Positions 10,387-18,748 of a DNA stretch of 64,000 nucleotides are shown here, piece after piece. Below the pieces are notes generated by a model. The model was not told the DNA's origin and did not search any database. It saw only the letters and a program-made list of their open reading frames with translations. The DNA comes from Hungatella sp. (GTDB lineage: Bacteria; Bacillota; Clostridia; Lachnospirales; Lachnospiraceae), in contig JAAWHU010000002.1 in assembly GCA_022796015.1 (NCBI GenBank), positions 24,557 through 88,556 of the forward strand. The letters are read 5' to 3'. How positions within the stretch are numbered: position 1 is the stretch's first letter; each line of letters begins with the position of its first letter. Made by a program: the position numbers and the translations under genes.

Positions 10387-11439
10387 ATGATGCAACAGAA
10401 AATCCGTGTAATGGTGGTAGATGATTCTCTTGTATTCCGGTCCTGGCTTGTCCAGAGCTTATCCTCAGATCCACGTTTTGATGTGGTAGGCTATGCCGTC
10501 AATGCTCTTGATGCCAAAAATAAACTTCCCATGCTGAAGCCGGATATTATGACTATGGATATTGAAATGCCGGGAATGTCCGGACTGGATTTTTTAAAGG
10601 AGGTTCTCCCCTCCCATCCCGTTCCCGTGATTTTGGTATCTTCCCTCAATGTACGTGTATTTGACGCTCTGGCTGCCGGAGCTGTAGACTTTGTACGCAA
10701 ACCAGAAGAAGGCCAGAGAGAGGCATTTCTTTTAAGTCTGAAAGCCAAATTAGCTATGGGAAGCAGCGCCCGGGTCCGGCTGCCCCAACAGGCCCCGTCT
10801 CTCTCGGCTCCTGCTGCCGCCTCCCTGCCTCGAACTGCTTTTACTCCCTCGTCCCTTCCCGGGGCCGGAATCGATCTGATTGCCATCGGAGCTTCCACGG
10901 GAGGAACCGAGGCCATCCTGGAGGTTGTGCGCCATTTCCCTGCTAAGATGCCGGGAATTGTCATTACCCAGCACATGCCCCCTGGATTTACGGCGATGTA
11001 TTCGGAACGCCTTAACCGAATCTGCAAGCTGGAAGTAAAAGAAGCGCAGCACGGAGACAAGGTTCGTCCCGGCCTGATCCTTTTGGCCCCGGGAGGACTG
11101 CAGATGCGGGTGGTTCGTATGGGAGTCGGTTATTCTGTCAGCTGCACCAATGAGGAAAAAGTCAGCGGCCACCGGCCATCTGTAGATGTGCTTTTTAATT
11201 CTGTGGCATCCATTGCCAAAAATCGTGCCATCGGTGTGATTCTTACAGGAATGGGCGCCGACGGTGCGGCCGGCCTTCTGCGTATGCGCAAAGCCGGTGC
11301 ATATACCATTGGCCAGGACAGGGACAGCTGTGTCGTATACGGCATGCCTATGGAAGCTCATAAGATCGGAGCCGTATGTCAGCAGGCTTCCTTGGGAAAT
11401 ATCCATCAGCTTGTTATGGCACGCCTGGCAAAAGCATAA
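10387..11439 (+). CDS. cheB: Chemotaxis response regulator / protein-glutamate methylesterase CheB
   Basis: Removes receptor methyl groups and may deamidate receptor glutamines; activated by phosphorylation from CheA. Receiver domain 1-125 with the acidic pair VVDDS and phospho-acceptor D58 (TMDIEMPGMSG). A Pro/Ala linker follows, then the esterase domain from about 160 with the catalytic triad visible: Ser in IGASTGG (about 169), His in QHMPPG (about 195) and Asp in GMGADG (about 289). Length (350) is normal. The next gene follows within 20 bases. Confidence 0.97.
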   Translation: MMQQKIRVMVVDDSLVFRSWLVQSLSSDPRFDVVGYAVNALDAKNKLPMLKPDIMTMDIEMPGMSGLDFLKEVLPSHPVPVILVSSLNVRVFDALAAGAVDFVRKPEEGQREAFLLSLKAKLAMGSSARVRLPQQAPSLSAPAAASLPRTAFTPSSLPGAGIDLIAIGASTGGTEAILEVVRHFPAKMPGIVITQHMPPGFTAMYSERLNRICKLEVKEAQHGDKVRPGLILLAPGGLQMRVVRMGVGYSVSCTNEEKVSGHRPSVDVLFNSVASIAKNRAIGVILTGMGADGAAGLLRMRKAGAYTIGQDRDSCVVYGMPMEAHKIGAVCQQASLGNIHQLVMARLAKA

Positions 11440-11458
11440 TGACAGCAAGAGCAAAACT

Positions 11459-12547
11459 ATGAAAAAAAAGTCGAGGAAAACCCAGGGAACCGGAAAGCAG
11501 ATCTCTTCTTTCCGGCCCCCTGGGTCAAATATACCCTCCCCTCAAAAAAACAGGCATTATGAAAGTGCAAACCATCTATCAAACCATGAGACCATCATGG
11601 ATGCCCGAAAGCGTATAGAAGCCAGGGGAAAGCATAAACAGAAAAGGAGTAAGGCGGAGATCCTGATTACAGGCGGAATTTTGGCTGCATCATCTGTCAT
11701 GGCCATCAGCCTGTTTGCTTATTTTCGGCCTTTTTCCAGCCAGGATGTGGCCGCTTTCACTAAATCTCTCTACTCCTATGCATCCGAACAGCTTGATACT
11801 GTGATGGCTCTCTTATCCTCCCGAATTCATCCGGAGCCTGAAGAATCTCTTGAAGAGGCCTTGGCTCCGGAAGAAGAATCCCAGGAAACAGTACCTTATA
11901 TGGCCCGCTCCGAAGAGCTGGGAGATATCTCTGACATGACAGCAGAGCCTGTGTTTCCTCTTCAGGAAGATGCCATTTATTCCTGTATGCTGGATACTCC
12001 TTTAGGACCTCTCTTTTATTATAATCAAGGTGATCTTCGCTGGAAGGAATATCTTTACGGCGGTTCTGACCGTATGGCCAAATACGGCTGCGGCCCCACT
12101 TGTGTAGCTATGATTATCAACAGTTTCACTCTCAACAGCGTTACTCCCGTGGAGATGGCTGATTGGTCTGCCCAAAATGGTTACTATGCCCGGCACAGCG
12201 GTTCCTATCACGGCCTGATTCCGGGAAGTCTTTCTTCCTTTGGCCTCCAGGTCGACAGCGTGACAGACCGCACGGTGGAACATGCCTCCGAACTTCTCCG
12301 TACCGGCCATATCCTTGTGGCCCTTATGGGCAAAGGGAGCCTAACTCAGAACGGTCATTTTATCATTATTGCTCAGCTTGCAGGAGACGGCAATGTATAT
12401 ATTGCCGACCCGGCAAATTATGAGAACAGCACAAAAGTGTGGGATCTTCAGCTTCTTATGGATGAGTTAAAGGGAGCTTATGACAGCGGCGGGCCCTTGT
12501 GGGCGGTGTCCTTTCCTTCGGGAACTCAGGAGACAGGCGGTAGTTAG
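11459..12547 (+). CDS. Membrane-anchored C39-like cysteine peptidase
   Basis: Probable 362-residue protein with a basic, low-complexity cytoplasmic tail (1-65), one TM segment about 66-89, an acidic spacer and an extracellular Peptidase_C39_2-type domain. The nucleophile is C211 in YGCGPTC, with H300 (NGHFIII) and D317 (YIADPAN) as the other triad members. Such papain-like domains cut peptides or envelope proteins; no substrate is evident. The start is uncertain: the ATG at 11459 has only a weak ribosome site and a large hairpin (11481-11524) falls inside the tail; an ATG at 11597 would begin downstream of it and keep the TM and the peptidase. It ends the che transcription unit. Confidence 0.8.
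   Translation: MKKKSRKTQGTGKQISSFRPPGSNIPSPQKNRHYESANHLSNHETIMDARKRIEARGKHKQKRSKAEILITGGILAASSVMAISLFAYFRPFSSQDVAAFTKSLYSYASEQLDTVMALLSSRIHPEPEESLEEALAPEEESQETVPYMARSEELGDISDMTAEPVFPLQEDAIYSCMLDTPLGPLFYYNQGDLRWKEYLYGGSDRMAKYGCGPTCVAMIINSFTLNSVTPVEMADWSAQNGYYARHSGSYHGLIPGSLSSFGLQVDSVTDRTVEHASELLRTGHILVALMGKGSLTQNGHFIIIAQLAGDGNVYIADPANYENSTKVWDLQLLMDELKGAYDSGGPLWAVSFPSGTQETGGS
11481..11524. other. Strong hairpin just after cheB
   Basis: CCCAGGG (11481-11487) and CCGGAAAG (11490-11497) pair with CTTTCCGG (11508-11515) and CCCTGGG (11518-11524), giving 15 pairs with a 2x2 internal loop. It is followed by TCAAATA, not by T, so it is a poor plus-strand terminator. It lies 41 bases after the cheB stop. 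Confidence 0.5.
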
Positions 12548-12566
12548 AATACCGTCTGTTTCTTTT
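12533..12566 (+). terminator. Intrinsic terminator after the C39-like gene
   Basis: Stem ACAGGCGGTA (12533-12542) / TACCGTCTGT (12550-12559) with one G-U pair, then TTCTTTT. The stop codon of the peptidase gene lies in the loop. It closes the cheA transcription unit. Confidence 0.75.
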
Positions 12567-12592
12567 GATTCCATCATGTTTTGTTCCATCCA

Positions 12593-12621
12593 TTGACAAT
12601 CGTCCCGACAAATGTCATACT
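12593..12621 (+). promoter_or_regulatory. Sigma-A promoter and leader hairpin of the plus-strand glycosyltransferase
   Basis: TTGACA (12593-12598), 17-base spacer, CATACT (12616-12621). A small hairpin GCCTTAC (12635-12641) / GTAAGGC (12650-12656) lies in the leader before the ribosome site AGGAG and the ATG at 12676. Confidence 0.65.
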
Positions 12622-12675
12622 AAAACAGATAACAGCCTTACCACATATCGTAAGGCCTTGAGAGGAGTCAATTAT

Positions 12676-14028
12676 ATGTCTGAAAAAATCAGGATTTCCC
12701 AGTGTATGATCGTGAAAAACGAAGAAAAAAATATAGAGCGCGCCCTGTCTTGGGGCAGGGATATGATGTGGGAACAAATCGTAGTAGACACCGGAAGCAC
12801 AGACCGAACAGCAGCCATCGCTCAGGAGATGGGAGCAAAAGTCTTTCACTTTCCATGGATTGACGACTTTTCCGCCGCCAAAAATTTTGCCATTGATCAG
12901 GCTTGCGGAGACTGGATCGCATTTCTTGACGCCGATGAGTATATTCCTCCCGAGTCTGCCAAAAAGATTCCTTCCCTCCTCATGAAAATGGATTCTACTT
13001 CCTGCAATGCTCTGATTACCAGCCTGGTACAGGTAGATGGAGCCCAGGATATTACCCAGGAGCAGGCAGAGGGTACTCTCAAATGGATCTCCACCTTAAA
13101 AGAAGATGGAAGCAAAAAATTCTCTCTGTCCGGCTCCGTAATCCGTTTGTTCCGCAATCTTCCCGGGCTGCGCTATGAAGGCAGAATCCACGAAAAATTA
13201 GCCATGAAAGATGGCAGTCTTTCCTGTGCAGACACCAGTCAGGAGCTGGTAGTCCTTCATACAGGATACAACCCTGAGGAGATGAAAGAAAAGAATAAGG
13301 TGGAGCGCAATATCCATCTGATCAAAAAGGAGCTGGAAGACCACCCCCGGGATTACAAGATGCTTACTTGCCTGGCGGATTCCTACTCCCAGCAGAAAAA
13401 CCATGCAAAAGCCGCCAAGTGGTATGAAAAAGCTGCAGACTGTCTTCCCAAAGGACTTGGAGAAGACAACATTCAGGGCGCTATGATTTTTAAACATCTT
13501 CTGCTGATCTATCTGGAGCTTTCTGACGAAAAGGCCGCCAAAAAGGCTTATGCCCGTGGAACAAAACGTTTCCCCAAGGATGCGGACTATGATTACCTTA
13601 TGGGCCGGCATCTGACAGGTACAGGACATTTTCAGGATGGCGCCCAGCATCTGTTAAAAGCACTGGTACTGCTGGATCAGCATGGAAGCACCCTCCGCTC
13701 TACGCTTCTGGCCCACAATCTTCTGGAGGCATGGGAACTTCTTATCAAATGTCACTATGAAAACCAGGACTTAAAACAATGTGTAAGCTGTGCCGTGACG
13801 GTACTGAAGGCCAGCCCCTACCGGCCTGAAGCTCTAAAGCTGCTGCTGTCAGCGTTTCGCATGGATGAAGAGCTTGATAGGGACCGGCCGACGCCAACTG
13901 CCGCCTCTCCTGAGCAGGTGAAAGGGTTTTTAGGAAATTTTTATGATCTTGGCAAGGAGGAGGATTGCAGATTTGTAGGAGACGCGGCAAGACAAGTTTC
14001 CTATGAGAGATTGATGGAGTTCTTGTAA
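12676..14028 (+). CDS. GT2 glycosyltransferase with TPR domain
   Basis: 450 residues from the ATG at 12676 (AGGAG upstream). The N-terminal family 2 glycosyltransferase domain (about 4-230) starts RISQCMIVKNEEKNIERALS, has the nucleotide-sugar motif VVDTGSTDRT and the metal-binding D85ADE88. The C-terminal half is helical and TPR-like. It is a paralogue of four minus-strand genes at 21421-28355 that share the same opening block, and I infer that all act on flagellin or another surface protein because they adjoin the flagellin genes. This copy stands alone on the plus strand, on the far side of the defence island, with its own promoter. Confidence 0.9.
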   Translation: MSEKIRISQCMIVKNEEKNIERALSWGRDMMWEQIVVDTGSTDRTAAIAQEMGAKVFHFPWIDDFSAAKNFAIDQACGDWIAFLDADEYIPPESAKKIPSLLMKMDSTSCNALITSLVQVDGAQDITQEQAEGTLKWISTLKEDGSKKFSLSGSVIRLFRNLPGLRYEGRIHEKLAMKDGSLSCADTSQELVVLHTGYNPEEMKEKNKVERNIHLIKKELEDHPRDYKMLTCLADSYSQQKNHAKAAKWYEKAADCLPKGLGEDNIQGAMIFKHLLLIYLELSDEKAAKKAYARGTKRFPKDADYDYLMGRHLTGTGHFQDGAQHLLKALVLLDQHGSTLRSTLLAHNLLEAWELLIKCHYENQDLKQCVSCAVTVLKASPYRPEALKLLLSAFRMDEELDRDRPTPTAASPEQVKGFLGNFYDLGKEEDCRFVGDAARQVSYERLMEFL

Positions 14029-14037
14029 GGTTTTTAA

Positions 14038-14100
14038 GTGATTGCGAAACTCGAACCTTGGCTGAATATTCTCCTGGCTTTGACTTTCGCAATCACCTAT
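14038..14100. repeat. Short member of a nested inverted-repeat family
   Basis: Perfect 12-base arms GTGATTGCGAAA (14038-14049) / TTTCGCAATCAC (14085-14096), extended by CCTAT. The left end (ATTGCGAAACTCGAA) and right part (GAATATTCTCCTGGCTT through CCTAT) match the ends of the element at 23975-24193 with the middle missing. It lies between convergent genes; the HNH gene stop codon is inside the right arm. It could also act as a two-way terminator. Confidence 0.75.
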
Positions 14101-15151
14101 CTTTCTTTTCTAAAAACAGCTCTTCTAATTCTTCATCACTCTTCTTCAGCAGCCAGCTGCAATAAACTCCCTTTATAAAGTCTTTTCGATCCTTAGTACT
14201 GTGAGCATTTGCCTCCATGATCCTGCGCAGTATGGCAAGTCCTTCTTCTCTACCTTTAGCCTTCACTCCAGAGTGGTTCAGTTCTTCATTAATATCCTCA
14301 TAGATATAAGAAAATATTTTGCTCCAACGTTTTCCCAGATCATACAGGCGTTCCATATTGGCAATTCTTTTTTCTGTGTATTGGTCTCCCCCGGGACCCG
14401 GCTTCATAACAATATCTCTTGAGGCATCTTCGGACACACAAAATTCTATCTCATTTCTTCCAGAGCGCAGGTAAGGCAGAAAGACTGTACATAGCTCACC
14501 TGGACCTAGGTCGGATGTATCCACAGGATTTTTTGTATATTTTTTCCGTGGGCCATTACAATCCCGGCAGATAGGAAGCAGGTTATATGGGTGTAATGCC
14601 AATACCGGATATTTCTTTCGAGGAAAATAGTGATCCACCTCCCCCTCTCCCATGCTGAACAGATTTTCTTTCACACAGATCGGACAAACTCTTCCATTTT
14701 CTCCGTTTATATATTCATACTCTTTCTGTAGCATTGAGACGCTAAAAGAGTCTTTATGTTCCGGCAGTCCGCCTTTAATAATATCATACACATCATTACA
14801 CAGCCTGTTTAGAACTTCCAATGGTTTTCCACGTTTATCTTCTGCTGCTAAGCGGGGATGAAGTTTGTAGGACACATCATTGATATGTTCCTCATATCCT
14901 CTGTCACTAGAAAAAGCCGCGTTGGCCTCTACACGTTCCACATAAGTCATCTGAAACAGCTCTTCTATATCTTTACAGATTTTGCTCTTCTTTACAATAG
15001 GCCGCAAGTCTGTATCAATCAATGATATCAATTCATGGAAGTCCAGCTCTTGAACCAAACTTTTTATGGAATAATCCAAGATGGTCTGCACCATATCCAT
15101 CACTCGATTTAAGACATCGGAACAGGCAGGCTGTTTAACAGGCAAAAACAC
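14093..15151 (-). CDS. HNH endonuclease of the defence island (PtuB-like)
   Basis: 352 residues, GTG start at 15151 with GAGGG upstream, two bases after the ATPase gene stop. Residues 1-150 are helical and unassigned. The nuclease core has a zinc pair C156PIC159, then EVD173H174YFPRKKYP, the PYN190LLPIC195RDC198N zinc pair and following basic residues, a standard Cys4-type HNH fold that cuts DNA with one metal ion. The pairing with an ABC-type ATPase resembles Septu (PtuA-PtuB) and retron-associated ATPase-HNH effectors. Here it ends a methylase-specificity operon and may supply the cutting activity that HsdR normally gives. Last gene of the operon. Confidence 0.85.
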   Translation of the reverse strand: MFLPVKQPACSDVLNRVMDMVQTILDYSIKSLVQELDFHELISLIDTDLRPIVKKSKICKDIEELFQMTYVERVEANAAFSSDRGYEEHINDVSYKLHPRLAAEDKRGKPLEVLNRLCNDVYDIIKGGLPEHKDSFSVSMLQKEYEYINGENGRVCPICVKENLFSMGEGEVDHYFPRKKYPVLALHPYNLLPICRDCNGPRKKYTKNPVDTSDLGPGELCTVFLPYLRSGRNEIEFCVSEDASRDIVMKPGPGGDQYTEKRIANMERLYDLGKRWSKIFSYIYEDINEELNHSGVKAKGREEGLAILRRIMEANAHSTKDRKDFIKGVYCSWLLKKSDEELEELFLEKKDR

Positions 15152-15153
15152 AT

Positions 15154-16746
15154 CTATCCCTCTTTCTTTCTCAAAAACTGTATTTTATCCAACAGACGAA
15201 GACGCAGATAACCAGATCCAACACCCTCAAGGTATGTTTCCAGCTCCTGTATATTATTTACTTCCTTTAGGATCTTCTCTATCTTCTCATAGGAATAAGT
15301 ACCCACAGAATTTTTAGTTAAAAACAGATTTTCCATAATCTCATTACGGCTTCCTCCAAATGTTGAAGCCTGAATATTCAGACATTTTACCCGTCCTTGC
15401 CTTTGCACAAAATAGTACAACTGATTTGGAAATGCATCTGTAAGCATCAGAGAAGAGTGGGTTGCTATGACAATTTCATGGGTTTTCCCAGTTCCTTGGT
15501 AAATCCTGTGTATCATAGACACAAAATCAATATTCCAATGCTCATTTAGGTAGACATCAGGTTCATCTATCAGAAACAAACATTGACTATTCTCCTTACT
15601 TTCTCGTCCCAACACCAAGAGTCCCAGGCGCACAAGAAGCATATATTCTCCTTCGCTAAAGGCATTTTCTTCTACAAGATCATCTGTCCCCTCAATTTTA
15701 AATCCCATATGTACTTCTTTAATAATCCCCTTATTACGTGCAAGGATTAACTTGGACAACAACTCCATAGGATTATCGTAAAAATCACTGAGGTTTTCAA
15801 TAGCCAAGGAATCATAATCTCCATCTATATAGGGCATATACAAAAAATTCAAAACGATATCTCCATGACTATTGACCTCATCTATGATCTCATCCTGATA
15901 AAGTCTGATTGTATTCCATCTTCCTTTGTCTTTCTGTTGATAACTCCCAACTACCGAATCAAAAATACTGCCATATTGCCAAAGCTCATCTTTCAGCTCT
16001 GCCACATATCCGGCATTCAGCGTTAAAGACAGGGTAACAGGTTTCGGCATACCATCTAACATCATCAGAATTTCCCGCCTGCATTTTATATAATTCATCA
16101 TTCGCCTGGAACCTGCTTCTCCCGGCAGAACAGCAAGAAACGCTGCAAGAACCAACAGCGAATTCTCCTCATCTACAAACATGCTGATGGGATTTTCTTC
16201 CAATGCTTTCAGAGAAACCAGCAGCTTTTTAATATCCCCTCGGCGTTCCTCTCTGTTTTTCCTGCTTTTACCCAACAGACTCATATCAAACAAATCACTG
16301 TAAAGAGTTGTTCTGGGGGAACTTACCATGATATCAAAATAATTATTGTTGCTCCCAGACGCACAGGTAAACACATAATCCGGAAGCAGTTCGCGATGAT
16401 TTTCAAATGTGTGCAGTTGCCATAGACATCCTTCTCCCTCAACCGACACTGTTATATCCAAATTTTCATCTCCTGCCCCATTGGCAACTTCAACATAATA
16501 CTCACGATTCCGCAGGATGCAATAAGTCAATGCAAATGTAAAACCTGGTGCTTCATTCTGGACAATTCGGGAAAACAAATAACAGATGGCTTCCAGGAAC
16601 ACAGATTTTCCTGAACCATTTAAACCGATAAAAAAGCGTACAGGAATCTCCTCCTGAAATATATTGGCAGAATCTGTTTGATTAAAATTGACACATGTAT
16701 TTTTCAAATGCTTATATCCATCAATTTGAATCTTTATAAGCCGCAT
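15154..16746 (-). CDS. AAA/ABC-type ATPase of the defence island (PtuA-like)
   Basis: 530 residues. Walker A GLNGSGKS at 41-48, an ABC-like signature FSEGE at 363-367, Walker B LFLIDEP at 390-396 and the H-loop ATHSS (H430): the layout of the SMC/RecF/OLD-like ATPases found in Septu, retron and Gabija-type defence. NCBI uses the name restriction-system-associated AAA ATPase for proteins in this position. No nuclease domain is fused to it; the nuclease is the next gene. It starts ten bases after the hsdS stop with GGGGAT upstream. I infer that it senses or signals target state and licenses the HNH protein. Confidence 0.85.
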   Translation of the reverse strand: MRLIKIQIDGYKHLKNTCVNFNQTDSANIFQEEIPVRFFIGLNGSGKSVFLEAICYLFSRIVQNEAPGFTFALTYCILRNREYYVEVANGAGDENLDITVSVEGEGCLWQLHTFENHRELLPDYVFTCASGSNNNYFDIMVSSPRTTLYSDLFDMSLLGKSRKNREERRGDIKKLLVSLKALEENPISMFVDEENSLLVLAAFLAVLPGEAGSRRMMNYIKCRREILMMLDGMPKPVTLSLTLNAGYVAELKDELWQYGSIFDSVVGSYQQKDKGRWNTIRLYQDEIIDEVNSHGDIVLNFLYMPYIDGDYDSLAIENLSDFYDNPMELLSKLILARNKGIIKEVHMGFKIEGTDDLVEENAFSEGEYMLLVRLGLLVLGRESKENSQCLFLIDEPDVYLNEHWNIDFVSMIHRIYQGTGKTHEIVIATHSSLMLTDAFPNQLYYFVQRQGRVKCLNIQASTFGGSRNEIMENLFLTKNSVGTYSYEKIEKILKEVNNIQELETYLEGVGSGYLRLRLLDKIQFLRKKEG

Positions 16747-16756
16747 AATCTATCCC

Positions 16757-18748
16757 CTATCCTTTTACATCCCCGCAGATCCATGTATCAATGGGAATGG
16801 GACGCCCTCTGTGATCCAGGATCATCTGTCTCATCTCTCCCTGCTTGTAGTCCTCATCATAATTCAAATACAGTCCCTGCCTGCGCTCTAACAATCCTGC
16901 ATGCTCCAGAAGACGCACTGTGGCAATGACATCCTGAATCCCACGACTCTCAAATTCATGTTTTCCCGAGCGCAATGCTACCTGCTTTCCAATCATATGA
17001 CAAGCTAAAGGCTGCAAAGCCAAAAGAAATTCTTCAAAAACCGCCTGCTGGAATGCTGACAGCTGAGACAAAAAGAAACGAGCTGAATCCGGAAGCCGCC
17101 GAAACCGCGAATACTCGTTCTCCATGTCTATAGAATATTTCGTCAGAAACGATTCCACTAATTCATCTTCTTCAAATCTCACTTCCTGAATATGGCGTAT
17201 ATAACCAAAATCCTGCTGCTCACTTAATATACCGTTTTCCTCCAGCAACTCTGACTCATCTCTTTCCTTCTCAGCTCCGTAGGCCACCGGCTGCATTTGA
17301 ATTACCTGAATGGTACTTCTGTCTATCCTCTTCACCCTGATATGTCCCAAAAGTCCATAATTCTTCTGGCTAACCAGCCTTACCTGATCCAAAACCTGTA
17401 TTTCTGCTTCTAACGGAAGCTGAGACAATCTGATGGACCTGATCTCTCTTGGAGGAACCTGGATACATTCTAAATAGGAATCATAAAAACAGGTAGTTCC
17501 CCATGGAGTAATCCAAAATCTTCCTTCCTGATACCCCTTTGGAACTGCTCTGTCATCTTGCTTGGCTTCTTCTCTTTGAAGCCAAACACGAATTTTGGCA
17601 TACCAGATCTCCTGCAGTTTTCTCAATCTCTCTATTATTTTTTCGGCAGTATGGATATAGAGGAAATAATCGTTAAGCTTTTGGGAATAACATACCTGCT
17701 GTTGCAAATCCACATGAGGGAGAGGAAGCTCCATCAGAACCCGTTTGTTTAAAGAACTCTGAAATGATGTAGAATTTTTAGCGTTTTCCCGAATATATTG
17801 TTTTGTATAGGGATGGGTCAGCCATGCAAACAAAAATAAAGGTTCCATGATGTCCTTCTTTACCCGTATCCTGAGGGTATTTTGTCCAAATACACATACA
17901 TCCTCAGGTTCTCTGAGAACAATACCGCATTTGCCAAGTCTCTCGGCATTGTTAATGCGGTTCATCACAATATCACCTGCATGCAGACCATATACTTCCA
18001 GCTTTTCGTTCTCGGTTTCCACCCATGGAATCTGTTTATCCCAAATCTCCCAATCATCTAACTGAGAAGTCGCCACATAACGAGTAGCTTTTTTCTGTGC
18101 CTGTCCTTTTTTAGCCGCCCCGTTTAAGGTAATATCCCCACACTCTCCTAGTTTCAGATATTTTTGCCTATGTACCGCAGATTCCACAGCCTCTCCAAAA
18201 CAGTCGTCAAACAGCAGATGAGCCGCCTGTTTCAGCTTTTCAGTTAATTCCTTTTGCTGAAGTTCGCTTTCACGCAATGATGTAAGTTTCCTGGCAATTA
18301 GATTCTGGACATTCAAATCAGGTACCGGAATCTTAAATTTTTTTAGAACGGAAAGACGAAGGGAAGCATATACCGCGCCTCCTGCTTCAGCCTTCAAGGC
18401 CTCCTGCATGGCCAAAAGACAATACATCCCATAAAGCGGCGCCACCTTGGTCTCATCAAACTCCAAGGCAATCATATTGTTGCTTGGAGCCATAGGGATC
18501 TGGGCAATTCCTACTTTTCCGATTGTACCCGTACTAGAGAAAAACACGGTATGAACAGGGGACACCCTCGCCTGCCTCATCCCATCCGCAGACAGGCTGC
18601 GGGAAGTACTTCTGATCTCAGCGTTATTCAAATCTTCCACTTTCACCCATGGACATCCGCCTTGACCAAAAGCCTGCTGTCCACCTTTGAGACCAGACCC
18701 GGAATATATTTGGGCTACATTTTCCAAAGGTATCACTTTTACAGTCAT
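16757..18748 (-). CDS. hsdS: Type I-like specificity subunit HsdS with long C-terminal extension
   Basis: 663 residues against the usual 380-450. Two target-recognition half domains are visible: about 1-170 with conserved-helix segment from about 150-190, and about 195-400 with a second helix ending about residue 400. Each half has the usual phrasing (WVKVEDL, GTIGKVGI; LHAGDIVMNRIN, SSLNKRVL). The last 250 residues have no HsdS counterpart that I recognise and contain a helical, acidic stretch followed by a winged-helix-like end. Its ATG overlaps the upstream methylase stop (ATGA). It should give DNA target choice to the methylases; the extension may dock the ATPase-HNH pair. Confidence 0.87.
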   Translation of the reverse strand: MTVKVIPLENVAQIYSGSGLKGGQQAFGQGGCPWVKVEDLNNAEIRSTSRSLSADGMRQARVSPVHTVFFSSTGTIGKVGIAQIPMAPSNNMIALEFDETKVAPLYGMYCLLAMQEALKAEAGGAVYASLRLSVLKKFKIPVPDLNVQNLIARKLTSLRESELQQKELTEKLKQAAHLLFDDCFGEAVESAVHRQKYLKLGECGDITLNGAAKKGQAQKKATRYVATSQLDDWEIWDKQIPWVETENEKLEVYGLHAGDIVMNRINNAERLGKCGIVLREPEDVCVFGQNTLRIRVKKDIMEPLFLFAWLTHPYTKQYIRENAKNSTSFQSSLNKRVLMELPLPHVDLQQQVCYSQKLNDYFLYIHTAEKIIERLRKLQEIWYAKIRVWLQREEAKQDDRAVPKGYQEGRFWITPWGTTCFYDSYLECIQVPPREIRSIRLSQLPLEAEIQVLDQVRLVSQKNYGLLGHIRVKRIDRSTIQVIQMQPVAYGAEKERDESELLEENGILSEQQDFGYIRHIQEVRFEEDELVESFLTKYSIDMENEYSRFRRLPDSARFFLSQLSAFQQAVFEEFLLALQPLACHMIGKQVALRSGKHEFESRGIQDVIATVRLLEHAGLLERRQGLYLNYDEDYKQGEMRQMILDHRGRPIPIDTWICGDVKG

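Noticed and set aside
11597..12547. Shorter C39-like gene starting at 11597
   Set aside because: Possible because a hairpin precedes it, but its ribosome site is no better than that of the ATG at 11459; kept as an alternative in the feature text.
15154..16746. ABC transporter ATPase or RecF
   Set aside because: No transporter partner, the signature is not LSGGQ, and the fixed neighbour is an HNH nuclease in a methylase operon.
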